Source of the DNA: Acetobacteraceae bacterium
GTDB lineage: Bacteria; Pseudomonadota; Alphaproteobacteria; Acetobacterales; Acetobacteraceae
Assembly: GCA_027487385.1 (NCBI GenBank)
Contig: JAIYDS010000005.1
Coordinates: forward strand, 1 to 38,814
Direction: 5' to 3'
DNA length: 38,814 nucleotides
Part shown: one piece after another, positions 16,784 through 24,398 of the stretch
Layout: every line of letters starts with the position of its first letter
How positions within the stretch are numbered: position 1 is the first letter of the stretch
Translations under genes and position numbers: made by a program
The notes under the pieces: model-generated
The model's database searches: none
Told to the model about the DNA's origin: nothing
The model's input: only the letters and a program-made list of their open reading frames with translations

Positions 16784-17493
16784 TCGCCGCCCCCCTGCAC
16801 CTGGCCGGCGAGCGCTTCATGCTCTGCCCGAGCGGCGTGGCCGTCTGGCCCGCCCAGCGCACGCTGATCGTGGCCGATCTGCATTTCGAGAAGGGCAGCG
16901 CCCAGGCCATGCGGGGCCACCCCGTGCCGCCCTATGACACGCGGGAGACGCTGACGCGCCTCGCCTTCACCATGCGCCGCCACGCGCCGCGCCGCGTCAT
17001 CGTGCTGGGCGATGCGCTGCATGACGACGGGGCCATCGCCCGCATGGCGCCGACCGACCTCGCGGCGCTGAAGCGCCTGCTCTCACCGGTCGAGACGCTC
17101 TGGATCGCGGGCAACCACGACCCGAGGCCGCAGCCGGAGTTGCCGGGCACCTGCCTGCCCGAATGGCGCGAGGGGCGGCTGCATTTCCGCCATGTCGGCG
17201 GTGCGCCCATCGCCCGGAACGAGGCGGAGCTGAGCGGGCATTACCACCCGAAGGCAACGCTGCCGACGCGCATCGGCGGCATCACCCGCCCCTGCTTCCT
17301 GGCGAGCGGGCAGCGGCTGGTGCTCCCCGCGTTTGGTGCCTTCACGGGCGGGCTCGATGTGCTCGACCCCGCCCTCTCCGCACTCACGCGCGGGGCGCTG
17401 CGCGTGTTCCTGCTCGGCCGGGACCGCTTGCACAGCGCCGCTTTCGAGGCGCTCCGGCAATCCTTCGCCGCTACTGAATCAGCGGCTCGCTGA
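16780..17493 (+). CDS. pdeM: Ligase-associated metallophosphoesterase PdeM
   Basis: A 237-residue binuclear metallophosphoesterase. The metal-site blocks appear in order: DLHFEKG (about 33), GDALHDDG (about 77), GNHDPR (about 110) and GHYHPKA (about 152). The family is the fourth member of the ligase/exonuclease/helicase/PdeM set. Homologues are manganese-dependent nucleases or phosphodiesterases thought to process damaged DNA ends. It starts inside the helicase stop (ATGA), showing translational coupling. Its last 23 bases overlap the 3' end of the convergent FAS1 gene, so the final residues of each are encoded on opposite strands of the same DNA. Confidence 0.93.
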   Translation: MIAAPLHLAGERFMLCPSGVAVWPAQRTLIVADLHFEKGSAQAMRGHPVPPYDTRETLTRLAFTMRRHAPRRVIVLGDALHDDGAIARMAPTDLAALKRLLSPVETLWIAGNHDPRPQPELPGTCLPEWREGRLHFRHVGGAPIARNEAELSGHYHPKATLPTRIGGITRPCFLASGQRLVLPAFGAFTGGLDVLDPALSALTRGALRVFLLGRDRLHSAAFEALRQSFAATESAAR

Positions 17494-18058
17494 TTGGCAG
17501 CAGCAGGCCGTTGCTGCAGATCGTCTCGGGCCCGCCGAGCGTCACCGGCACCAGGCGGACATTGAGGCCGCCCACGCCAAAGCCGCTGTCGCCCACGATC
17601 TTCGCCTCGATCACATTGCCCTGGGTTCCGTTGAACTCGACCTGGTTGCCGTTGCGGGTCTTCACCTGTGTGACGCGGCCCAGCAATTCGCCCAGGGTGT
17701 AGCGGCCCTCGATGATGTGCATGTTCACGAAGGCGTTGAGGCGCAGGCGATCCGGGTCCTGGCGCTGCGCGCCGGAGCCGCCGGTGCTGGGGTCCAGCAT
17801 CTCGCGCAGGGCATTGGGCATCTTCTGCATGGCGGTGTTGTCGGGGGCCAGGACGGTGAAGGGGCCGGCGCCGCGCAGCGTGTCCACGGCGCCGGCGCGC
17901 GAGACCAGCTCGATGAAATTGTCGTATTTGCCGGCGGCGGCGAGCGCATCCACCACATTGGTGGTCTGAACCAGGCTCGGCGCGGTGGTCTGCGCCAGCA
18001 AGGGCAGCGGCAGGAGGGTGGCGCAGGCGCCCAGCAGGAAAACGCGGCGTTCGGTCAT
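17471..18058 (-). CDS. Secreted fasciclin (FAS1) domain protein
   Basis: A 195-residue exported protein with signal peptide MTERRVFLLGACATLLPLPLLAQ and one FAS1 domain. It shows the first conserved box (FTVLAPDNTAMQKMP, near residue 70) and the second (HIIEGRYTLGELLG, near 115). FAS1 domains mediate adhesion or interactions at the cell surface or in the periplasm; in bacteria their partners are mostly unknown. The C-terminal NGLLLPISEPLIQ looks like the usual last strand of the fold. AAGGA precedes the ATG at 18058. It converges on and overlaps pdeM by 23 bp, so no terminator fits between them. Confidence 0.87.
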   Translation of the reverse strand: MTERRVFLLGACATLLPLPLLAQTTAPSLVQTTNVVDALAAAGKYDNFIELVSRAGAVDTLRGAGPFTVLAPDNTAMQKMPNALREMLDPSTGGSGAQRQDPDRLRLNAFVNMHIIEGRYTLGELLGRVTQVKTRNGNQVEFNGTQGNVIEAKIVGDSGFGVGGLNVRLVPVTLGGPETICSNGLLLPISEPLIQ

Positions 18059-18168
18059 CGGGATGGTCCTTCGGAAGGGGGGACCGCGGGGTGCGGTGTG
18101 GCGAAGCAACGCGCAAAGGGTCAGGAAGGTTGCCATGACGGCTTTGCGGCGCGGGCCAGCCGCGCCAT

Positions 18169-19587
18169 ATGCAGCGCATGTCTTCCCCCGCCCTCTTCTG
18201 GTTCCGACAGGATCTCCGCCTCACCGACAATCCCGGCCTTGCGGCGCTGGAGGGGCGGCCCTGCCTGTTCGTCTATATCCTGGATGATGAGGCCGCCGGC
18301 GCCTGGGCGCCTGGCGGCGCGCAGCGCTGGTGGCTGCATCACTCGCTGGCTGCCCTGGATGCCGATCTGCAAGCCCGCGGCGCCCGGCTGCATCTGGCGC
18401 ACGGCCCGGCCACGCGCATCATCCCCGAGCTGGCGGCGGCGATCGGCGCCGGCGAGGTCATCGCGGGCCGGCTCTACGAGCCCTGGGCGCGGGCGCGCGA
18501 TGCGTCCATCGCCGAGGCGCTGCAAGCCGCCGGCCGCAAGCTGACGCTGCACACCTCCAGCCTGCTGCACGAGCCGCACCGCATCCGCACCGGCACGGGG
18601 AAGCCCTATTCGGTCTATACGCCCTTCTCCCGCGCGCTCTTCGCGCTGGGCGAGCCGCCGCCGCCCCTGCCCGCACCCGCGCGCCTCGTTGGCCTCGACC
18701 ATCGGGGCCTCACGCTGGAGGCGCTGGACCTGCTGCCGAAGCGCGACTGGGCGCGGGAATTCCCGGCGCAGTGGACTCCGGGCGAGGCCGGCGCCGCCAC
18801 GCGCATCGCGAGCTTCAGCGCGATCAAACGCTATGATGCCACGCGCAACCTGCCCGGCATCTCCGGCACCTCCGGCCTCAGCCCGCATCTGCGCTTCGGC
18901 GAGATCAGCCCGCGCCAGCTCTGGCATGCGGCGCGTGCCGCCGGCGTCACGGGCGATGCCACCTTCCTCAAGGAAATCCTCTGGCGGGAATTCGCCTATC
19001 ACCTGCTCTGGCATCGCCCGGAGCTGCCCGAGGCGCCCTTGCAGGAGGGCTTCGCCCGCTTCCCCTGGGAGCCCAACGCCACCTATCTGCGCGCCTGGCA
19101 GCGGGGCCAGACGGGCTATCCCATCGTGGATGCCGGCATGCGCCAGCTCTGGCGGACAGGCTGGATGCACAACCGCGTGCGGATGATCACCGCCTCCTTT
19201 CTCGTGAAGCACCTGCTGCAACCCTGGCAGGCGGGCGAGGCCTGGTTCTGGGACACGCTGCTGGATGGGGACCTCGCTTCCAACGCCGCCTCCTGGCAAT
19301 GGGTGGCGGGCTGCGGCGCCGATGCCGCGCCCTATTTCCGCATCTTCGCCCCCGTGCTGCAGGGCGAGAAATTCGACGCCGATGGCGCCTATGTGCGCCG
19401 CTGGGTGCCCGAGCTGGCGCGCCTGCCGGACAAGTATCTGCACAAGCCCTGGGAAGCGCCCGACATCCTCCTGCGCGGCGCCGGCATCCGGCTGGGTCAG
19501 GACTACCCGCGCCCCATCATCGCCCATGCCGAGGGGCGCGCCCGGGCGCTCGCCGCCTATGCCGCCATGCGGGCGGAATCCGCGTGA
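18169..19587 (+). CDS. Deoxyribodipyrimidine photolyase, class I type
   Basis: A 472-residue photolyase/cryptochrome. The N-terminal alpha/beta domain starts LFWFRQDLRLTDNPGL (antenna chromophore domain). The C-terminal FAD domain contains the SGLSPHLRFGEISPRQ, WREFAYHLLWH and GYPIVDAGMRQLWRTGWMHNR blocks, plus DLASNAASWQW and DAAPYFRIF, which hold the FAD-contacting asparagine and part of the tryptophan chain. It should split UV-induced cyclobutane pyrimidine dimers using blue light. The ATG at 18178 (MSSPALFW) is an equally good start; neither has a clear ribosome site. Its end overlaps the following phosphoesterase gene by four bases (GTGA). Confidence 0.92.
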   Translation: MQRMSSPALFWFRQDLRLTDNPGLAALEGRPCLFVYILDDEAAGAWAPGGAQRWWLHHSLAALDADLQARGARLHLAHGPATRIIPELAAAIGAGEVIAGRLYEPWARARDASIAEALQAAGRKLTLHTSSLLHEPHRIRTGTGKPYSVYTPFSRALFALGEPPPPLPAPARLVGLDHRGLTLEALDLLPKRDWAREFPAQWTPGEAGAATRIASFSAIKRYDATRNLPGISGTSGLSPHLRFGEISPRQLWHAARAAGVTGDATFLKEILWREFAYHLLWHRPELPEAPLQEGFARFPWEPNATYLRAWQRGQTGYPIVDAGMRQLWRTGWMHNRVRMITASFLVKHLLQPWQAGEAWFWDTLLDGDLASNAASWQWVAGCGADAAPYFRIFAPVLQGEKFDADGAYVRRWVPELARLPDKYLHKPWEAPDILLRGAGIRLGQDYPRPIIAHAEGRARALAAYAAMRAESA

Positions 19588-20318
19588 CCTGGACCACCGC
19601 CACGCTGCGCGCCCGCGGCTTCTCCGGGCTGCGCGTGGTGGGCGATGTGCATGGCGAGGCGACGGCGCTGGAGGCCGCCATCCGCGGCGCGGCCGAGGCA
19701 GGGCTCTTCCTGCTGCAACTGGGCGACCTGACCGATTACGGGCCGGATTCGCCCGGCGTGCTGCGCCTCGTCTTCAACATGCTGGATGACGAGGCCGGCC
19801 TTTTCCTGCTGGGCAATCACGACCACAAGCTCCGCCGCGCGCTGACCGGCGCCCGTGTGCGCAGCCCGCCCGAGGCCACGCCCCGCACGCTGGAGCAGCT
19901 GCACGCCGCCCCCGATGGGCCGGAACTGGCCAGCCGCGCGGTCACCGAGATCGGCCAGGCGCCGGCCTGGTGGCGGCTTGGCCCGCTGCTTTTTGTCCAT
20001 GCCGCCTTCCACCCCGGCATGCTGCTGGAAGCGCCCGACCCCGAGGCCGGCGCGCAGCGCCCCTCCCCCATCACCTCGCGCGCGCTGTTTGGCCAGGTGA
20101 CGGGCGGCACGCTGCAAGATGGCTTCCCCGAGCGCGTGCTGCATTGGGTGGATTCCATCCCGGCCGGGCTGACCGTCTATGTCGGGCATGACCAGCGTTC
20201 GCGCGACGGCCGCCCCTGGATGACGCGCGGGCGCGGCGGCGGCCAGGCGATCTTCATGGACACCGGCTCGGGCAAGGGTGGCCACCTCTCCTGGGTGGAT
20301 TTGCCCCTGCCGGAGTGA
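19584..20318 (+). CDS. Calcineurin-like metallophosphoesterase
   Basis: A 244-residue protein with the phosphoesterase metal blocks GDVHG (about 20), GDLTDYG (about 47), GNHDHK (about 76) and GHDQRS near 195, and a late FMDTGSGKGG. The spacing is like the Ser/Thr phosphatase / diadenosine tetraphosphatase group and unlike PdeM. It starts with GTG inside the photolyase stop, so the two are co-translated. That could mean a role in nucleotide or damaged-end handling, but the substrate may equally be a phosphoprotein or dinucleoside polyphosphate. A terminator-like hairpin of the dispersed palindrome family follows its stop. Confidence 0.85.
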   Translation: MTWTTATLRARGFSGLRVVGDVHGEATALEAAIRGAAEAGLFLLQLGDLTDYGPDSPGVLRLVFNMLDDEAGLFLLGNHDHKLRRALTGARVRSPPEATPRTLEQLHAAPDGPELASRAVTEIGQAPAWWRLGPLLFVHAAFHPGMLLEAPDPEAGAQRPSPITSRALFGQVTGGTLQDGFPERVLHWVDSIPAGLTVYVGHDQRSRDGRPWMTRGRGGGQAIFMDTGSGKGGHLSWVDLPLPE

Positions 20319-20342
20319 GGGGAAGGCCGCCATTGAAGGGCT

Positions 20343-20378
20343 CTGGGGCCCCGGCCCCAGCCGCCGGAGGCCCTTTTC
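20343..20378 (+). terminator. Dispersed palindromic element, copy 2 (terminator-like)
   Basis: CTGGGGCC (20343-20350) pairs with GGCCCCAG (20353-20360) across a CC loop, and the element continues to 20372 as GGCCCCAGCCGCCGGAGGCC, identical to the right arm of copy 1. A T-rich run (CCCTTTTCCTTTT) follows on the plus strand. The far left arm is degraded, so this is a partial copy. It lies between the convergent phosphoesterase and creatininase genes and probably ends the former. Confidence 0.75.
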
Positions 20379-20386
20379 CTTTTGCC

Positions 20387-21157
20387 TCAGCTGCGGCCCC
20401 AGATGGCGGGGTTGGCCAGCAACTCCGCGCATTTCGTGCTGATGGCGGCGAGCAGTGCCGCGCCCTTCTCCGGGCTTGCGTGGCGCGCATCGCCCACCAC
20501 GCCGCTGGGCGTGATTTCCTTGAAGCTGCGCCGCATCAGCAGGCCGGGCGGCTGGCCCGGCGCGCGGGAGGAACTCGGCCCATGGCCCTCGGCCAGCCGG
20601 TCCTGCCGCACGCCCTCGGGCAGCAGGTTCCAGACCATGGAGGTCTCGGCCTCGCAGGCATGCATCAGGGTGGGCTGATCCTCCAGCAGGGGGGCGATCA
20701 CCTCGGGCACCATGTGCCAATAGGTGCCGCCGCCCACGCGGATGCCGAATTCCACCGCGAGATCCGTCGCCGCCGTGCCGATCGCCTCGGCATTGCCGCC
20801 ATGGCCATTCATCAGGAAGACGCGCTGGAAGCCGTGCCGGGCAGCGGATTTCACCACATGGCGCAGCACCGCCTGGAAGGTTGCGCTGTCCAGCGTGACG
20901 GTGCCGCCGAAGGCCATGTGATGCTCGGCCAGGCCATGCCAGACCACGGGCGTCACCAGGGCGCGATGGCCGCTCGCCACCAGGCGGCGCGCGGTCTCCA
21001 AGGCGACATTGCCGCCCAGGATCATGTCCGTGCCAGTGACGAGATGCGGGCCGTGCTGCTCCAGTGAGGCGACGGGCACGATGAGCAGCGCGTCAGCCGC
21101 CGCCTCGGCCTGCACCTCGGCGGCGGTGAGCTTCATCCATTCGAGACTGCGGGCCAT
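20387..21157 (-). CDS. Creatininase family amidohydrolase
   Basis: A 256-residue protein of the creatinine amidohydrolase fold. The metal-binding block VASLEQHGPHLVTGTD lies near residue 30, WHGLAEHHM near 74, the NGHGGN loop near 118 and an EAETSM segment near 170. These supply the E, H, D and H ligands of the two-metal site. Family members open cyclic amides (creatinine, formamides in flavin or coenzyme pathways, peptide maturation in PQQ- and mycofactocin-like systems). The substrate here cannot be called. AGGAA precedes the ATG. The next gene upstream on the same strand is a Bug receptor, so a carboxylate or amide uptake-and-cleavage pair is possible. Confidence 0.85.
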   Translation of the reverse strand: MARSLEWMKLTAAEVQAEAAADALLIVPVASLEQHGPHLVTGTDMILGGNVALETARRLVASGHRALVTPVVWHGLAEHHMAFGGTVTLDSATFQAVLRHVVKSAARHGFQRVFLMNGHGGNAEAIGTAATDLAVEFGIRVGGGTYWHMVPEVIAPLLEDQPTLMHACEAETSMVWNLLPEGVRQDRLAEGHGPSSSRAPGQPPGLLMRRSFKEITPSGVVGDARHASPEKGAALLAAISTKCAELLANPAIWGRS

Positions 21158-21226
21158 GGGCGTTCCTGTCGGTTGGGGTTGGGCGCAGCATCCCGCCGCG
21201 CCACCCCTTCCGTCAAACCCCCGGGA

Positions 21227-22225
21227 TCACTCCGCGACGGCGCCCGAGGCCTCGACCAGCTCGCGCCAGATCGGCACCTGGGCGCGCCAGAACTCGCCAA
21301 AGGCGGCGGGCGTGGCGTCCGGCATGGGCTGGATGGTGAGGCCGAGCAGACGGGTCCGCATCTCCTCGGCGGCGAGGACGCGGGTGATGGCGCCATGCAT
21401 CGTGGCGATGGCGGCATCCGGCGTGCCGGTCGCGGCCACCACGCACCACCAGTTGAGCGCATCAATGCCGGAACCCGGCAGCAATTCGCCCATGCTCGGG
21501 ATATTGGCGATCTCGGGCACGTAATCCACACGGTTGGCACTGCCGACGGCCAGGGCGCGGAAGCGGCCCTCGCGCACATGCGGCAACAGGGCGGGCATGA
21601 CGTCGAACATCATGTCGATATTGCCGGAGATCAGGTCCTGGATGGCGGGGCCGCCGCCGCGATAGGGCACATGCGTCATGTCGGCATTGGTCTGCCGCTT
21701 CACGCGCTCGAAAAACAAATGGCTGATGGTGCCGGTGCCGCTGCTGCCCATGGTGACGCGGCCCGGGTTGCGGCGGGCGAAGTCGATCTGCTCCTGGAAG
21801 CTGCGCCAGGGGCGCTGCGAATTCACCACCCAGAGCAGCGTGCCGATGCCCACGCGCGTCACCGGCGTGAAGTCGCGCAGCGGCACGAAGGGCATGCGGT
21901 TGCCGTAGAGATAGACATTGGCCGTCAGCACATTGGCCGAGGTGAGCAGCCAGGTGTGGCCATCCTTGTCGGCCTGGATGACGGATTGCGCGCCGATATT
22001 GCCGCCCGCACCCGGCCGGTTCTCCACCACCACGGTCTGGCCCAGGATGGGCTGCAGCCGTTCCGCCATCAGGCGGGCGATGATGTCATTGGCGCCGCCG
22101 GGTGCGATGGGCACCACGATGCGCACGGTGCGGCTCGGCGCCCATGCTTGCGCAAGCGCAGGCGCGGCCAGGAGGGGGGCGGCGAGGCCACCCAGGAGAA
22201 GGCTGCGGCGGGGGGTATGGGACAT
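21227..22225 (-). CDS. Bug/TctC-family receptor next to creatininase
   Basis: A 332-residue periplasmic receptor with a twin-arginine-like leader (MSHTPRRSLLLGGLAAPLLAAPALAQA). The signatures are VPIAPGGANDIIARLMAE near residue 45 and VENRPGAGGNIGAQ near 70. The ATG at 22225 was chosen because GGAG lies nine bases upstream; upstream in-frame starts at 22234 and 22288 fit less well. This is the third solitary Bug receptor in the window and again lacks TctA/TctB. It precedes the creatininase gene on the same strand (69 bp apart), so it may supply that enzyme's substrate, which is inference from position only. Confidence 0.87.
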   Translation of the reverse strand: MSHTPRRSLLLGGLAAPLLAAPALAQAWAPSRTVRIVVPIAPGGANDIIARLMAERLQPILGQTVVVENRPGAGGNIGAQSVIQADKDGHTWLLTSANVLTANVYLYGNRMPFVPLRDFTPVTRVGIGTLLWVVNSQRPWRSFQEQIDFARRNPGRVTMGSSGTGTISHLFFERVKRQTNADMTHVPYRGGGPAIQDLISGNIDMMFDVMPALLPHVREGRFRALAVGSANRVDYVPEIANIPSMGELLPGSGIDALNWWCVVAATGTPDAAIATMHGAITRVLAAEEMRTRLLGLTIQPMPDATPAAFGEFWRAQVPIWRELVEASGAVAE

Positions 22226-22284
22226 CGGGGGCATCTCCGGCGGTTGCTGTGTTGAACCGCGCGCCGCGGCCCTGGTCAAGGCAA

Positions 22285-23835
22285 TCATGACAACCCATCC
22301 AGGAATTTCATGGCCTCCGCGCGCATCCGGGACAGCTTATCCGGCGCCATCTTGCGCAGCGTGGTCAGCGGCATGGCCATGCGGGGATTTTTCGCGAAAT
22401 CCTCGGCATGGCGCGCGATGAAATCCCAGTAAAGGAAGTTGAAGGGACACGCCCCCTCGCCCTCCGCGCGCTTCACATCGAAGCGGCAGCGGCCGCAATG
22501 ATTGCCCATGCGGTTCAGATAGGCGCCACTCGCCGCATAGGGCTTGCTGGCCATGATGCCGCCATCGGCGTGCAGCGCCATGCCATGGGTGTTGGGCAAT
22601 TCCACCCACTCGAAGGCATCGGCATAGACGGCGAGATACCATTCCTGCACCTGCAGCGGATCAATCCCCGCCAGCAGCGCGAAATTGCCCGTCACCATCA
22701 GCCGCTGGATATGATGGGCATAAGCCAAGTCACGCGTCTGGCCGATGGCGGCGTCCATGCAGCGCATCCCGGAATCGCCGCGCCAGTAGAAGCCGGGCAA
22801 CGGGCGCTCCGCCGCCAGGCTGTTCGTCGCGCCATAGCCCGGCATTTTGAACCAGTAGAGGCCGCGCACATATTCGCGCCAGCCGAGGATCTGGCGGATG
22901 AAGCCCTCCGCCGCGTTCAGCGGCACGCCGCCCTTCCGCCAGGCCTCTTCCGCCGCTGCGCAGACCTCATGGGGCAACAGCAGGCCGATATTGAGGCTGG
23001 TGGAGAGCAGGCTGTGGAACAGCGTCGCCTCGCCCTCGGCCAGCGCATCCTGGTAGTCGCCGAAACGGGGCAGGCGCTCGGCGATGAAGGCGGCGAGCGC
23101 CCGCTTCGCCTCGGCCGCCGTGACCGGCCAGTTGAAGCCGGCGAGACTGCCGAAATGGGCGGGGAATTCGCGTTCGACCAGCGCCATGACCTCGCGCGTG
23201 ATCTCGTCCGGGGCGAAGCGCGGGGCCATGGGCGGCGTCAGCCCCTTGGGCAGGGGTTTGCGGTTCTCGGCGTCGTAGTTCCACTCCCCGCCTTCGGGCT
23301 TGTCGCCCTGCATGAGAAGGCCGGTGGCGCGGCGCATCTCGCGGTAGAAGAACTCCATGCGGAGCTGCTTCTTGCCGTGCGCCCAGCGGCGGAAAAAGCC
23401 GAGATCGGCCAGGAAGCGCGTGTCGTCGCGAATCTCCACCGGCAGGCCGAGCGCCGCCTCCCAGCCCTCCATCGCCTGGCGCACGCGCCATTCGCCGGGC
23501 TCGGTGGCGATGACCCGCGCCGGCTGGTGCCGCGCCACGGCGCGCGCCACTTCGCCCGAGAAGCTCTGCGTGTTCTCCGGATCATCGAGGGCGACGTAAT
23601 CCACCCGCACGCCGCGCGCCCGGAGCGCACGCGCGAAATGCCGCATGGCGGAGAGGATCAGCGCGATCTTCTGCGGGTGGTGCGGCACATAGGTGCATTC
23701 GCCCCGCACCTCCATCATCAGCACCACGTCGCGCGCCGGGTCGAGATCCTCCAGCGCGGAGAGCGAGGCGGAGCATTGGTCGCCGAGGACGACGCGCAGG
23801 CTAGGCGGCGGCATAGAGGACCGTGCTGCCGTCAT
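22285..23835 (-). CDS. Fe-S bacterial cryptochrome/photolyase, (6-4) type (PhrB-like)
   Basis: A 516-residue cryptochrome/photolyase of the FeS-BCP family. The N-terminal LRVVLGDQCSASLSAL and HPQKIALILSAMRHFA blocks are those of this family and differ from the photolyase at 18169. The four [4Fe-4S] cysteines are present: one in GMRCMDAAIGQTRDLAYAHH, two in HCGRC and one in GACPFN near the C-terminus. Known members repair (6-4) photoproducts with FAD and a lumazine antenna. The ATG at 23835 has the better ribosome site (GGTGAAGGG); 23814 is an alternative. The start lies inside the upstream gene (35-bp overlap), so it belongs to the SDR/DUF6134-like/photolyase operon. Confidence 0.92.
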   Translation of the reverse strand: MTAARSSMPPPSLRVVLGDQCSASLSALEDLDPARDVVLMMEVRGECTYVPHHPQKIALILSAMRHFARALRARGVRVDYVALDDPENTQSFSGEVARAVARHQPARVIATEPGEWRVRQAMEGWEAALGLPVEIRDDTRFLADLGFFRRWAHGKKQLRMEFFYREMRRATGLLMQGDKPEGGEWNYDAENRKPLPKGLTPPMAPRFAPDEITREVMALVEREFPAHFGSLAGFNWPVTAAEAKRALAAFIAERLPRFGDYQDALAEGEATLFHSLLSTSLNIGLLLPHEVCAAAEEAWRKGGVPLNAAEGFIRQILGWREYVRGLYWFKMPGYGATNSLAAERPLPGFYWRGDSGMRCMDAAIGQTRDLAYAHHIQRLMVTGNFALLAGIDPLQVQEWYLAVYADAFEWVELPNTHGMALHADGGIMASKPYAASGAYLNRMGNHCGRCRFDVKRAEGEGACPFNFLYWDFIARHAEDFAKNPRMAMPLTTLRKMAPDKLSRMRAEAMKFLDGLS

Positions 23836-24397
23836 CGCCCTTCACCTGATAGGCGGTCCAGCGGCCGGACGCGTCGAATTCCAGCACCGCCTCGATCTCG
23901 CCCGCCGTGCGCCAGCGCACCCCCTGCCCCAGCGCCTCGCGCGTCCAGCGCAGGTCGAGCGGCTTGCCCGTGGTGGTGCCGAAGAGCGGCGTCCCGCCAC
24001 CAAAGCGCTGCGGCTCCCACCAGGCGAGTGGCACAGCCTGGGCCGGCAGGTTCAGGGCGCCCTCCGGCCCGCGCAGCGTCACACCGCCGGGCATGGCCTG
24101 GGCTTCCACCTCGGTGATGGTGCCGTTGCGGTTGAGGCTGGAGCGCACCGAGACGAAGCGCCCGGCGCGCGTCACCTCCGTCAGCCGGTGCTCGTAGCGA
24201 TAGACCACCACGCCCATCACCCGCGGCGTGACGATATTCTCGGACAGGGTGGTCCGCTCACCGCCGCGCTCGGTGAAGGTGATGTTGTGCGTGCCGATGG
24301 CCGTGCCGTTGCGCATGACGCGCCAGCGATAATCGCCGCCCGATTGCGCCAGGGCGGGCGTTGCGAACAGCAGGGGCAAGGCGCGTCTTGCGATCAT
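23801..24397 (-). CDS. Exported DUF6134-like protein
   Basis: A 198-residue protein with a signal peptide (MIARRALPLLFATPALAQ) and a beta-rich mature part of the kind found in lipid- or sugar-binding periplasmic proteins: paired strands with YRWRVMRNGTAIGTHNITF, VVVYRYEHRLTEV and LRWTREALGQGVRW. It looks like the DUF6134 group, whose function is not known. The ATG at 24397 follows the SDR stop with one base between (TGAGATG), and its end overlaps the photolyase start. It is therefore the middle gene of a tightly coupled three-gene operon. Why an exported protein is made with a photolyase is not clear. Confidence 0.75.
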   Translation of the reverse strand: MIARRALPLLFATPALAQSGGDYRWRVMRNGTAIGTHNITFTERGGERTTLSENIVTPRVMGVVVYRYEHRLTEVTRAGRFVSVRSSLNRNGTITEVEAQAMPGGVTLRGPEGALNLPAQAVPLAWWEPQRFGGGTPLFGTTTGKPLDLRWTREALGQGVRWRTAGEIEAVLEFDASGRWTAYQVKGDDGSTVLYAAA

Positions 24398-24398
24398 C

